A stretch of 64,000 nucleotides of DNA from DATLMR01 sp964615905 (GTDB lineage Bacteria; Acidobacteriota; Blastocatellia; UBA7656): the NCBI GenBank assembly GCA_964615905.1, contig CAZTUB010000008.1, positions 124,001 to 188,000 of the forward strand, written 5' to 3'. Of this stretch, positions 25,577 through 34,149 are shown one piece after another. The notes under the pieces are model-generated. The model did no database searches and was not told where the DNA came from. It saw only the letters and a program-made list of their open reading frames with translations. The translations under genes were made by a program, and so were the position numbers. The stretch's first letter is position 1, and every line of letters starts with the position of its first letter.

Positions 25577-27178
25577 ATGACGACGAAAGAGCATGGCCAG
25601 AAGAAGAACGAAACCAGCTCCGGCATCCCTATGAAAGTCGCTTTCCGCCCTCCCGACGCCCAGCTCGATTACGAGGCGGAGCTTGGAGACCCCGGCCAGT
25701 TTCCTTTTACTCGCGGGCCTTATCCGACGATGTATCGCGGGAAGCTCTGGACCATGCGACAGTACGCCGGTTACGCGACCGCTTCGGAATCGAACGCGCG
25801 TTATCGCTACCTTCTGGCGCAGGGGCAGACAGGGCTTTCCGTGGCTTTCGACCTGCCCACTCAGATGGGGTACGACTCTGACCACGCGATGTCTCGCGGC
25901 GAGGTGGGCAAGGTCGGCGTTGCCATAGACACGCTCGGCGACATGGAGCGGTTGTTCGACCAGATACCGCTCGATCAAGTCTCTACGTCGATGACGATAA
26001 ACTCGACGGCGGCGATACTGCTCGCTATGTACATCGCCGTCGCAAAAAAACAGGGCGTTTCACCGGACCGCATCTCAGGCACGATTCAAAACGACATACT
26101 CAAAGAGTACATAGCTCGCGGGACATACATCTACCCGCCGCGACCTAGCCTTCGCATCGTCACGGACATCTTTGCGTATTGCGCACAGTCAGTTCCGCGA
26201 TGGAACACGATCTCGATTTCGGGCTACCACATACGCGAAGCGGGCTCGACCGCCGCGCAGGAAGTAGCCTTCACGCTGGCCGACGCCATAGCCTACGTGC
26301 AGGCGGCTATCGAAAGCGGGCTGGCGGTCGACGACTTCGCGCCGCGTATAGCGTTCTTTTTCAACTCTCACAACGAATTTCTCGAAGAGGTTGCCAAGTT
26401 CCGCGCAGCCCGAAGGCTCTGGGCCACGATCATGCGCGACCGCTTCCAGGCGCGCGATCCGAAGTCCCAGATGCTCAGGTTTCACGCGCAGACCGCGGGG
26501 TCCACGCTCACCGCGCAGCAGCCCGAAGTCAACATCGTGCGGACCACTATCCAGGCGCTCGCCGCCGTGCTCGGAGGCGCGCAGTCGCTTCACACGAACT
26601 CTATGGACGAAGCGCTTGGGCTTCCAACTGAGCACGCGGCGCGAATCGCTCTCCGCACGCAGCAGGTCATCGGCTATGAATCGGGAGTGGCGGCGACCGC
26701 CGACGCGCTCGGCGGTTCGTATGCAATCGAGCACCTGACGAACGAGATAGAGCGGCTGGCCACCGAATACATTCGAAAGATCGATGATCTCGGCGGCATG
26801 CTCCGGGCAATCGAGACAGGTTACGTGCAGCGAGAGATAGAGCGCGCGGCCTACGATTACCAGCGCGCGGTCGAAGCGGGCGAGGAGGTCGTCGTCGGCG
26901 TCAACCGCTTTACCATGAAAGAGAGCGCGAGCGTTCCTGTGCTGCGTGTCGATGAAGACCTGGAGCGGCAACAGATCGAACGTCTCACGGAGGTGCGCGC
27001 CCGCCGCGACCGGCGCGCGGTCGAGGATGCGCTCGCGCGAGTGGGGCAGGCCGCCGAGGGGGATGAAAACCTCATGCCTCATATCATCCGGGCGGTCGAG
27101 GCTTACGCCACGCTCGGCGAAATATCCGATGCGCTGAGACGCGTGTTCGGGGAATACGCGGGGGCGAGCTACGAATAG
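25577..27178 (+). CDS. Methylmalonyl-CoA mutase, catalytic (TIM-barrel) subunit without B12 domain
   Basis: The protein has 533 residues. Conserved blocks are FPFTRGPYPTMYRGKLWTMR, YASES-like ATASESNARYRYLL, TGLSVAFDLPTQMGYDSD, STSMTINSTAAILLAMY, and the long QNDILKEYIARGTYIYPP. It isomerises methylmalonyl-CoA and succinyl-CoA with adenosylcobalamin. The protein ends after the barrel, so the cobalamin-binding domain must be a separate gene outside this window. The ATG at 25577 follows GAAGAAG; upstream in-frame sequence lies inside the GT87-like gene and reads as non-homologous. It is followed after two bases by the ABC ATPase gene. Confidence 0.93.
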   Translation: MTTKEHGQKKNETSSGIPMKVAFRPPDAQLDYEAELGDPGQFPFTRGPYPTMYRGKLWTMRQYAGYATASESNARYRYLLAQGQTGLSVAFDLPTQMGYDSDHAMSRGEVGKVGVAIDTLGDMERLFDQIPLDQVSTSMTINSTAAILLAMYIAVAKKQGVSPDRISGTIQNDILKEYIARGTYIYPPRPSLRIVTDIFAYCAQSVPRWNTISISGYHIREAGSTAAQEVAFTLADAIAYVQAAIESGLAVDDFAPRIAFFFNSHNEFLEEVAKFRAARRLWATIMRDRFQARDPKSQMLRFHAQTAGSTLTAQQPEVNIVRTTIQALAAVLGGAQSLHTNSMDEALGLPTEHAARIALRTQQVIGYESGVAATADALGGSYAIEHLTNEIERLATEYIRKIDDLGGMLRAIETGYVQREIERAAYDYQRAVEAGEEVVVGVNRFTMKESASVPVLRVDEDLERQQIERLTEVRARRDRRAVEDALARVGQAAEGDENLMPHIIRAVEAYATLGEISDALRRVFGEYAGASYE

Positions 27179-27180
27179 GG

Positions 27181-28218
27181 ATGGGAAATATCCTCGAAGT
27201 TAAAAACCTCTGCACATATTTCGACACGCGCGCCGGGACCGTGCGCGCGGTTGAAGATGTGAGCTTTGAGATCAAGCGCGGCTCGACGCTCGCGCTCGTG
27301 GGCGAGTCAGGGAGCGGAAAGTCTGTAACAAGCCTCTCCATCATGCGGCTCGTGCAAAAGCCCGGACGTATTGCGGCGGGCGAGATACTATTCAACGACC
27401 GCAACCTGTTAAAGCTCGATGAATCGGAGATGAGGCGGCTGCGCGGGAGCGAGATCGCCATGATCTTTCAAGACCCGATGACTTCGCTCAATCCCGTCTA
27501 TACGGTCGGGGATCAGATAGCCGAAGCCGTCACGCTTCACGAAGGGCTGCCGCGAGCAGCGGCCTGGGGGAAGGCCGTCGAGATGATGCAGCGCGTTATG
27601 ATACCCGACGCCGCGCGACGCGCGCGCGACTACCCCTACCAGCTTTCCGGCGGCATGAGACAGCGGGTTATGATCGCTATGGCGCTCTCGTGCAACCCCG
27701 AGCTTTTGATCGCCGACGAGCCGACGACCGCGCTAGACGTGACGATTCAAGCCGAGATACTCGACCTGCTCAAGGGGTTAAAAAACGACCTTAATCTTTC
27801 GATGCTGCTCATTACTCACGACCTCGGAGTGGTCGCAGAGACGGCCGACACCGTGGCGGTGATGTATGCGGGGCGTGTGGTCGAGCACGCCCCCGTCCAC
27901 CCGATATTCCAGTCGCCCCGCCACCCTTACACCGAAGGGCTGTTGCGGTCGGTGCCAAAATTGACCGATGAGGGCATAAAACAGCGCAGACTTCAGACGA
28001 TAGAGGGAACTGTTCCCGGCCTTCTGAATTTGCCGAAGGGGTGCAAGTTCGCGCCCCGGTGTTCTTACGTTGTTGAGGATTGCACAATCGGCGAGATACC
28101 GTTGATCCAGGTTAACTCAGACCGCAGCGCGCGGTGCATCCGGTTCGATTCGGTCGGGGACGAGTCGGCAAAGACTCACCCTGAGCGGTCAGGGGCCGCC
28201 CGCTCGTCGGGAGCTTGA
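27181..28218 (+). CDS. Oligopeptide/dipeptide ABC transporter ATP-binding protein (DppD/OppD type)
   Basis: The protein has 345 residues. Walker A is GESGSGKS (about 41-48), the Q-loop is IFQDPMTSLNP, the signature is LSGGMRQR, and Walker B is LLIADEPTTALD. The C-terminal oligopeptide-transporter extension with GCKFAPRCSY supplies cysteines typical of this subfamily (Cys in RCSY and DCTI). It powers import of peptides or nickel with a paired DppF-like ATPase, encoded 12 bases downstream. No permease or binding-protein gene is adjacent. Confidence 0.92.
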   Translation: MGNILEVKNLCTYFDTRAGTVRAVEDVSFEIKRGSTLALVGESGSGKSVTSLSIMRLVQKPGRIAAGEILFNDRNLLKLDESEMRRLRGSEIAMIFQDPMTSLNPVYTVGDQIAEAVTLHEGLPRAAAWGKAVEMMQRVMIPDAARRARDYPYQLSGGMRQRVMIAMALSCNPELLIADEPTTALDVTIQAEILDLLKGLKNDLNLSMLLITHDLGVVAETADTVAVMYAGRVVEHAPVHPIFQSPRHPYTEGLLRSVPKLTDEGIKQRRLQTIEGTVPGLLNLPKGCKFAPRCSYVVEDCTIGEIPLIQVNSDRSARCIRFDSVGDESAKTHPERSGAARSSGA

Positions 28219-28230
28219 GCAAGGTCAGGC

Positions 28231-29235
28231 ATGCAAAGTATGACTGTCGATAACGAGAATCTTTTAGAAGTCCGTGGCCTGAAGAAATACTTTCCCATCA
28301 AGGGGGGACCGCTCGGCCTGGGCGGCGATGCGGTTAAGGCGGTCGACGATGTTAGCTTCAGCATCCGGCGCGGCGAGACGTTCGGGCTTGTCGGCGAATC
28401 GGGTTGCGGGAAATCCACAACCGGGCGCGCGATACTTCGATTGATCGAGCCGACCGAGGGCGAGGTGCGATTCAACGGGCGAGACCTGCTCGGAGTCGGC
28501 GCGGAAGAACTGCGCAGGCTCCGCAGGGATATGCAGATCATCTTCCAGGACCCTTACTCTTCGCTAAACCCGCGCATGACGATTGGCAACATAATCGAAG
28601 AGCCGATGATCATTCATAGCGCGGGCAACCGCAAGGAGCGCCGCGCCCGCGTGGCGGAGCTTTTAGGCGTTGTCGGGCTCGACCCTGCGCACGCCGCCCG
28701 CTACCCGCACGAGTTTTCCGGCGGGCAGCGCCAGCGCATAGGCATCGCCCGCGCCCTGGCGCTAAACCCAAGCTTTATCGTCTGCGACGAGCCCGTCTCT
28801 GCGCTTGATGTCTCCGTACAGGCGCAGGTCGTCAACCTGCTTCAAGATTTGCAGGAGCAGTTCGGGCTCACATACCTTTTCATCTCGCACGGGCTGAGCG
28901 TCGTCGAACACATATCGACGCGCGTGGGGATCATGTACCTCGGCAAGCTTGTCGAGGTGGCGACCAGCGAAGAGATATTCAAGAACCCGCTCCACCCTTA
29001 CACTCGCGCGCTGCTTTCGGCAATCCCCGTCCCTGACCCCGACGCGCGCCGGGAGCGGCTGCCGCTTACAGGCGAGATTCCTACCGCCATCAGCCCTCCG
29101 TCTGGGTGTCGTTTCCGTACCCGCTGCCCGCTTGCGGAGCCGCGATGCGCCGAAGTTGTGCCGGAACTTGTCGAGGTCGGCCCGGACCATTTTGTCGCCT
29201 GCATAGTCGTTGCGCCCGGCGCGAAAAAAGAGTAG
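28231..29235 (+). CDS. Oligopeptide/dipeptide ABC transporter ATP-binding protein (DppF/OppF type)
   Basis: The protein has 334 residues. Walker A is GESGCGKST, the Q-loop is IFQDPYSSLNP, the signature is FSGGQRQR and Walker B is FIVCDEPVSALD. The C-terminal region carries GCRFRTRCPLAEPRC as in DppF. It pairs with the ATPase just upstream. The two ATPases together without permeases suggest membrane partners elsewhere in the genome. Confidence 0.92.
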   Translation: MQSMTVDNENLLEVRGLKKYFPIKGGPLGLGGDAVKAVDDVSFSIRRGETFGLVGESGCGKSTTGRAILRLIEPTEGEVRFNGRDLLGVGAEELRRLRRDMQIIFQDPYSSLNPRMTIGNIIEEPMIIHSAGNRKERRARVAELLGVVGLDPAHAARYPHEFSGGQRQRIGIARALALNPSFIVCDEPVSALDVSVQAQVVNLLQDLQEQFGLTYLFISHGLSVVEHISTRVGIMYLGKLVEVATSEEIFKNPLHPYTRALLSAIPVPDPDARRERLPLTGEIPTAISPPSGCRFRTRCPLAEPRCAEVVPELVEVGPDHFVACIVVAPGAKKE

Positions 29236-29274
29236 TCTTCAGGCGAAAATCCGAATCTATAATCTGGAGGTCAT

Positions 29275-30114
29275 ATGAGTCACCCGGAGACGGAAAAGCC
29301 TGATCTGTACCCTCCCGCCGCGCCTCCTGCTTTTACCCAGGATGTGGCGGCTGAGCCCGCGCGGCTGGGGCCTGCCCAGAGACTCGTCGGAGTGCTTTTC
29401 TCGCCCGGCGAGACGTTCGAGGATATTAATCGAAAACCGACCTGGATAACCCCTCTGCTCATCACGATGGTTGCGGCGGTCCTCTTTACACTCTTTTTTA
29501 ACTGGTGGGTGAACCCCGACTGGGACCGCATCACGCGCGACATGATACGCAAGCAGAGCGAAAGGTTTGGCCAGTCGATGCCGCCCGAAGATCAGATACA
29601 GCAGCAGATCGCTTTCACAAAGGCGATACAGAAATACTCGCCCGTGATCGCTCCTATAGTCCCTGTCTTCGTCACTTTCCTGCTGGCTGGCATATACGCT
29701 CTGGGCATGATGGTTATGCAGGCTCAGACGACCTTCAAGAAGATACTGTCGGTCGTCGCCTGGTCGAACGCGGCGGTCGGGAACGCCTATGCTCAGGGAA
29801 TAGTCTATGTGCTCATCTCAATCGCATCGCTTATGGCACGCGACACAGAGACTATCGACCCGACGCAGCCGGGCGGTCTTTCGGCCACAAACCTCGCCCC
29901 TTTCCTGCCCACGGGCACGTCCCCGGTTATATCTTCCGTGGTCGCCTCAATCGATATTCTCACGATCTGGACGCTGATCCTGTTCACGATAGGGTTTGCC
30001 GCTATCGGCGGGACAAAGAAATTCACCACGAAAAAGACCGGCACACTCGTCTTCGGATCGTGGCTGCTCTGGGTGCTGCTCAAAGCCGGTCTGTCGCCCT
30101 TCACGGGCGGTTAA
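29275..30114 (+). CDS. Yip1-family multi-pass membrane protein
   Basis: The protein has 279 residues. A proline-rich cytoplasmic N-terminus leads into QRLVGVLFSPGETFEDINRK, the Yip1-type entry motif, then five hydrophobic segments (for example LLITMVAAVLFTLFFNW, IAPIVPVFVTFLLAGIYAL, IWTLILFTIGFAAIGG). Bacterial Yip1 proteins have no established role. A GGAGG-type site precedes the ATG. It may ride with the ABC ATPases, 39 bases upstream, and a terminator follows. Confidence 0.85.
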   Translation: MSHPETEKPDLYPPAAPPAFTQDVAAEPARLGPAQRLVGVLFSPGETFEDINRKPTWITPLLITMVAAVLFTLFFNWWVNPDWDRITRDMIRKQSERFGQSMPPEDQIQQQIAFTKAIQKYSPVIAPIVPVFVTFLLAGIYALGMMVMQAQTTFKKILSVVAWSNAAVGNAYAQGIVYVLISIASLMARDTETIDPTQPGGLSATNLAPFLPTGTSPVISSVVASIDILTIWTLILFTIGFAAIGGTKKFTTKKTGTLVFGSWLLWVLLKAGLSPFTGG

Positions 30115-30135
30115 GCCGTGTACGGTTATATTTCG

Positions 30136-30187
30136 AGCCCCGGCCGAGTGCTACGTTTTAAATCAGCACGGCAGGCCGGGGCTTTCT
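30136..30187 (+). terminator. Terminator after Yip1 gene
   Basis: AGCCCCGGCC (30136-30145) pairs with GGCCGGGGCT (30174-30183), a 10-bp perfect stem with a 28-base loop, followed by TTCT. It ends the plus-strand run started near pyrE. Confidence 0.7.
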
Positions 30188-30301
30188 GGCTTATGCCCCA
30201 ATCCCCACATTATCGCGGTACATCTTTGAATTACTCGTCTCGGCACGCCGTTTGCTCATATATGCTTGGAGCTAAATAGGTAGTGTATTGGAGGAACGGC
30301 G

Positions 30302-30526
30302 ATGGGGATGAGACAGGAGAATATGGATGTCGATATGGTTGAAGTATTCGAGCAGATGCTTTACCAGAGAGCGGCAAAAGGCATAAGACCCGTTTTGTAT
30401 GTCTCATCATACACCGATCTTGAGTGCAGCATGCTCATGCTGCTCGACGAGACGTCGACTCATCGCGCTTCCGGCCAGCAGCAGCCAGTGCCGCACGGAG
30501 TCGGTTATCACGTCATAACTAACTGA
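30302..30526 (+). CDS. Small hypothetical protein
   Basis: The protein has 74 residues. A GGAGGAACGGCG sequence provides a strong ribosome site before the ATG. It is acidic and Met-rich (MDVDMVEVFEQMLYQ, ECSMLMLLDE), without signal or membrane segment. I do not recognise the family. A short hairpin follows the stop, supporting an independent small gene. Confidence 0.6.
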   Translation: MGMRQENMDVDMVEVFEQMLYQRAAKGIRPVLYVSSYTDLECSMLMLLDETSTHRASGQQQPVPHGVGYHVITN

Positions 30527-30542
30527 GCCTGTCCTGGGAGAT

Positions 30543-30563
30543 GATGAGGCGATATGCCTCATC
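30543..30563. terminator. Short hairpin after small gene
   Basis: GATGAGGC (30543-30550) and GCCTCATC (30556-30563) form a perfect 8-bp stem with loop GATAT, between the convergent small gene and the permease gene at 30590. It could end either transcript. Confidence 0.55.
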
Positions 30564-30589
30564 TGCCGGGCGAAATTACTTAAAACCGA

Positions 30590-31852
30590 TCATTCATACC
30601 GCAGCGCCTCAATTGGATTGAGGCGCGCTGCTTTTAGGGCGGGCCATAACCCGAATACCAGACCCACTGCGCAAGAGACGAAGAACCCCAGCAATACAGC
30701 CCACAACGGGATTACAGACGGCAAGGTCGGCGCAAGCAGCCTGAGGCCGAGGCTCACGAGCCAGCCGACGATAATGCCTATAACGCCGCCCACGCCTGTC
30801 AGCGTCACCGCTTCGGTTAGAAACTGCCATACGATGTCGCTTTTGCGAGCCCCGATTGCGCGGCGGACGCCGATCTCTTTTGTCCGCTCCGTGACAGAGA
30901 CGAGCATGATATTCATCACGCCTATGCCGCCCACCAGAAGACCCGCTGCCGACAACGGCACGACGATAAAGCTTGCAACCGCTGCTATCTGGCTGAGCGA
31001 TTCGAAGATGCCTTCGGGCGTGCTTATGCCGAAATTGTTCGGGCGGTTGGCGGGGACTTCGCGGCGGCGGCGCATCAACTCGGTTATCTGATCGACCATC
31101 ACGCCGAACTGGCCGGGCCGCGACCGGGCCGTGATCGTTATGAAGTCGATCTCAGGGTGATTGCCCTGTAGCGTCTCGAACGGGACAAGGAGCTGGCGGT
31201 CTTCGATAGCTTCACCGCCGAAGAGGCTGCCGGGCGCTTTCTCCATCACCCCTATGACCTGATAAATCTCGCCTTCTACTTCGATCTCACGGCCCACGGG
31301 GTCGAGCGCGCCGTAAAGTGTCTCGGCAATCGACGCGCCGATTATCGCGACCTCCGACTGCCGCTGCTGTTCGGTCAACGAAAAGAAGCGGCCCGATTTG
31401 ACGTAGACGTTGCGAATCTCGTCATAGTTCGAATAGACCCCCTGAATGATCGGGCGGCTCGCCTCGACGCCCTTGTACTTGACCACGGGCTGCGTGCCCG
31501 ACGGGCCGAACGAGCCGACGGTGAGCGTGGGGCTTGCTCCCAGGACCGAAGGCAACTCGGCTATGGCGTCTGCGTCTTCGACCGTCACGTCCTTTCGCGT
31601 CCGTTCGGCTTGCGACGGTCGGCTGAAGCGTATGCCTATGCTGTCGAACTTCGATATGAATACCAGGTCGGGCCCGAACCTTTCGGTCTGCGATATTACG
31701 AACTGTCTGAGGCCGGTCAAAAACGACGAGATGGCTATAACCGTCATGGTCCCGCCGATGACGCCGAGCATCGTGAGCGCGGACCGCACCTTGTGCGACC
31801 TGAGCGTATCGAAGGCCATCTGAATGTTTTCGCCGATCTCAAATATGTTCAT
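30590..31852 (-). CDS. MacB-like FtsX permease, second of two
   Basis: The protein has 420 residues. The N-terminal helix follows MNIFEIGENIQMAF and KVRSALTMLGVIGG. A MacB-type periplasmic core follows. Three C-terminal helices include FIVVPLSAAGLLVGGIGVMNIMLVSVTERTKEIGVRRAIGA. The N-terminal and C-terminal FtsX helices match MacB permeases without the fused ATPase. It lies four bases after the first permease gene; together with the ATPase and adaptor upstream, they form a tripartite-type export operon. The substrate is unknown. Confidence 0.9.
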   Translation of the reverse strand: MNIFEIGENIQMAFDTLRSHKVRSALTMLGVIGGTMTVIAISSFLTGLRQFVISQTERFGPDLVFISKFDSIGIRFSRPSQAERTRKDVTVEDADAIAELPSVLGASPTLTVGSFGPSGTQPVVKYKGVEASRPIIQGVYSNYDEIRNVYVKSGRFFSLTEQQRQSEVAIIGASIAETLYGALDPVGREIEVEGEIYQVIGVMEKAPGSLFGGEAIEDRQLLVPFETLQGNHPEIDFITITARSRPGQFGVMVDQITELMRRRREVPANRPNNFGISTPEGIFESLSQIAAVASFIVVPLSAAGLLVGGIGVMNIMLVSVTERTKEIGVRRAIGARKSDIVWQFLTEAVTLTGVGGVIGIIVGWLVSLGLRLLAPTLPSVIPLWAVLLGFFVSCAVGLVFGLWPALKAARLNPIEALRYE

Positions 31853-31856
31853 CGTT

Positions 31857-33086
31857 TTAATCAGCCCTGAGCGCGACTATGGGGTCGAGCCGAGCCGCGC
31901 GCCGCGCAGGGTACAGGCCGAAAAAGAGGCCGACAAGGGTCGATACGGTTATGGCGATGGCCGGGGCCCAGAACGGGATGGCTACGGGCACGGGCGCGAA
32001 TCTCCCGACGAGCGTCATAACGGAGACGGCGAGCAGCAACCCGATCAACCCGCCGAGAGCCGAAAGCATGACCGACTCGACAAGAAACTGGATCATGATG
32101 TCGCGGCGCGTAGCGCCCAGGCTCTTGCGAATACCGATCTCGCGAGTCCGCTCCGTGACGGTCGCAAGCATGATGTTCATAATCACGATCCCGCCGATCA
32201 CAAGCGATATGCCGACCACGGGGAAGGCGACGGCGGCGACAGTCCCTGTGATCTGGCCGAACAGCTCTTCCGTAACCTTGTCGGTTATCAACGAGAAATC
32301 GTCCGGCTGGCCGTAATTGAGCTTGTGCCGTGTTCTAAGCGTCACGCGCACCTGATCCTGCACGGTCTCGACCGGCACGCCTTCGCGGGCTCTGACGACG
32401 AGGGTCAGCGAGCGGCGTTGACCAAAGACTTTCTGGAAGGTCGAAAGCGGTATCTGAACGAAGTTGTCCTGCGACTGGCCGAGCACGGCCCCAAGGCCCT
32501 TCGCCACCCCGATCACATTGTAGACCTCACGCCCGATGCGTATCTCCTGACCGACCGGGTCTGTGGAAGGGAACAGCCCTCGCGCCACCTCCGCGCCGAG
32601 GAAGACGGCGTGGCGGCGGTCGGCGTGGTCGAACTCACTGAAGTAGCGGCCCTGCTCGACCTCTATGTTTGTAAGCGAGATGAGGTTTGGCGTCACGCCC
32701 TGCACGCCTATCCCTTCAAGCGACGTGTTGCCGAATTTGACCGGCTGCGAAGCCCCGTCCTGCGCGCCCACCTGCTCTGCAAGAGTCACGGACTCTCTGA
32801 GCGCGAGCAGATCATCATAGTTGAGGTCGGGGTTTTTACGGAGAGCTTCGAGAAACTTTTCAAAGTTGCCGAACCCCGTGGGGCTCGCCTTCTGTACGCG
32901 AAAGACGCCGGAGCCGAGCGTGGCGATCTTTTCGGTTATGTAGACGTTCGCGCCTTCGATTACGGTAGCAACCGCCGTGACCACTGCTACGCCGATGATG
33001 ACGCCGAGCAACGTGAGAAACGATCTCAGCTTGTGAGATAGAATTGATGTCAGGGCAATCTTGGCTGCTTCAATGAATTTGTTCAT
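31857..33086 (-). CDS. MacB-like FtsX permease, first of two
   Basis: The protein has 409 residues. It opens MNKFIEAAKIALTSILSHKL, then a membrane helix (FLTLLGVIIGVAVVTAVATV), a periplasmic core and three C-terminal helices with VIMNIMLATVTERTREIGIRKSLGATR. It is a paralogue of the next permease and probably forms a hetero- or homodimer with it over the shared ATPase. A 258-base gap holding heptamer repeat C separates it from the ATPase gene. Confidence 0.9.
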   Translation of the reverse strand: MNKFIEAAKIALTSILSHKLRSFLTLLGVIIGVAVVTAVATVIEGANVYITEKIATLGSGVFRVQKASPTGFGNFEKFLEALRKNPDLNYDDLLALRESVTLAEQVGAQDGASQPVKFGNTSLEGIGVQGVTPNLISLTNIEVEQGRYFSEFDHADRRHAVFLGAEVARGLFPSTDPVGQEIRIGREVYNVIGVAKGLGAVLGQSQDNFVQIPLSTFQKVFGQRRSLTLVVRAREGVPVETVQDQVRVTLRTRHKLNYGQPDDFSLITDKVTEELFGQITGTVAAVAFPVVGISLVIGGIVIMNIMLATVTERTREIGIRKSLGATRRDIMIQFLVESVMLSALGGLIGLLLAVSVMTLVGRFAPVPVAIPFWAPAIAITVSTLVGLFFGLYPARRAARLDPIVALRAD

Positions 33087-33241
33087 ATCGGCTCATTTCA
33101 AGGGAAGGCACCCCCTGGTTTCAAATATCGCAGCCCTGGTTCAGGTATCGCCGGGTCTTTACCGCCCACTGGTTTCCGGTCTGGCTAAAGTATAGATTGT
33201 GCGAGGACTTGGGGCAAGCACAGGAGCGCAAACAGTAGGCC

Positions 33242-33336
33242 GTGAACCGTAAAACCGTAAACCGTGACAAGTCAGAGGAGAGTGCCAAGCCGCACGCCCC
33301 TTCTTTCTTGTCACGGTTTACGGTTTACAGCTTACG
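33242..33336. repeat. Heptamer-unit inverted repeat, locus C
   Basis: The left arm begins GTGAACCGTAAAACCG and continues to GTGACAAG at 33272. The right arm begins CTTGTCACGGTTTACGG (33307) and runs through a second GGTTTAC to 33336. It lies inside the export operon between the ATPase stop (33345) and the first permease start (33086). Confidence 0.85.
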
Positions 33337-33344
33337 CTTCGAGG

Positions 33345-34124
33345 TTACCTCATACGTTCGTCGCGGTTGATGCGCCCGTCGAGGATATGAAGGACGCGGT
33401 GCGCGTGTTCGGCGATGTCGTGCTCGTGTGTAACAAGTATGATGGTGTTGCCCTGGCGGTGAAGCTCGTCAAACAGGCCCATGATCTCCTGCGATGTCTG
33501 GGAGTCGAGGTTTCCCGTAGGCTCGTCTGCGAGGATGATTGAGGGGTTATTGACGAGCGCGCGTGCAATGGCTACGCGCTGGCGCTGGCCGCCCGACAGC
33601 TCGTTCGGCTTGTGCTCCATTCGATTCGCAAGGTCGACTCGATCAAGCGCGCGTTTGGCCATATCGATACGCTGAGAGCGAGGAGTGCCGTTATAGATCA
33701 GAGGCAACTCGACGTTATGCAGAGCGCTTGCGCGAGGCAGCAGGTTGAAGGTCTGAAAGACGAAGCCGATCTCTTTGTTTCGAATGTAAGCAAGCTCGTC
33801 GTCGTCCATCTCAGAGACGAGCTTGCCGTTCAACCAGTACTGACCCGACGACGGCGTGTCGAGACAGCCTATCAAGTTCATCAGCGTAGACTTGCCCGAC
33901 CCCGAAGGACCCATGATGGCCACGTACTCGCCGCGCTCGATCTCAAACGAAACGCCGCGAAGCGCGTGGACCTCTTCGGCCCCCATCACGTAGGTCTTCC
34001 ACAGATCGTCTGTGCGGATGACTGTCCCGGCGTCCGGCTCCGCGTAGGTGTGGACTCGCTCTCTTTCGAGCACGGCTTCTTCGATCATGTTGTCGCCTCT
34101 GTCTGTTTCGGTTCTATCTGACAT
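33345..34124 (-). CDS. LolD/MacB-type ABC ATPase
   Basis: The protein has 259 residues. Walker A is GPSGSGKST, the Q-loop is FQTFNLLPR, the signature is LSGGQRQR and Walker B is IILADEPTGNLD; the switch histidine is in THEHDIAEHA, where the usual THD reads THE. The N-terminal about 37 residues are polar and precede the ATPase fold. It energises the two FtsX permeases downstream. Its gene starts 26 bases after the adaptor gene ends. Confidence 0.92.
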   Translation of the reverse strand: MSDRTETDRGDNMIEEAVLERERVHTYAEPDAGTVIRTDDLWKTYVMGAEEVHALRGVSFEIERGEYVAIMGPSGSGKSTLMNLIGCLDTPSSGQYWLNGKLVSEMDDDELAYIRNKEIGFVFQTFNLLPRASALHNVELPLIYNGTPRSQRIDMAKRALDRVDLANRMEHKPNELSGGQRQRVAIARALVNNPSIILADEPTGNLDSQTSQEIMGLFDELHRQGNTIILVTHEHDIAEHAHRVLHILDGRINRDERMR

Positions 34125-34149
34125 TAGTCCGTCAAGCGGGTGATTGGCC

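Noticed and set aside
31824..33041. Long plus-strand open frame opposite the permease genes
   Set aside because: The minus strand encodes clear FtsX permeases; the plus-strand reading is basic low-complexity without homology.
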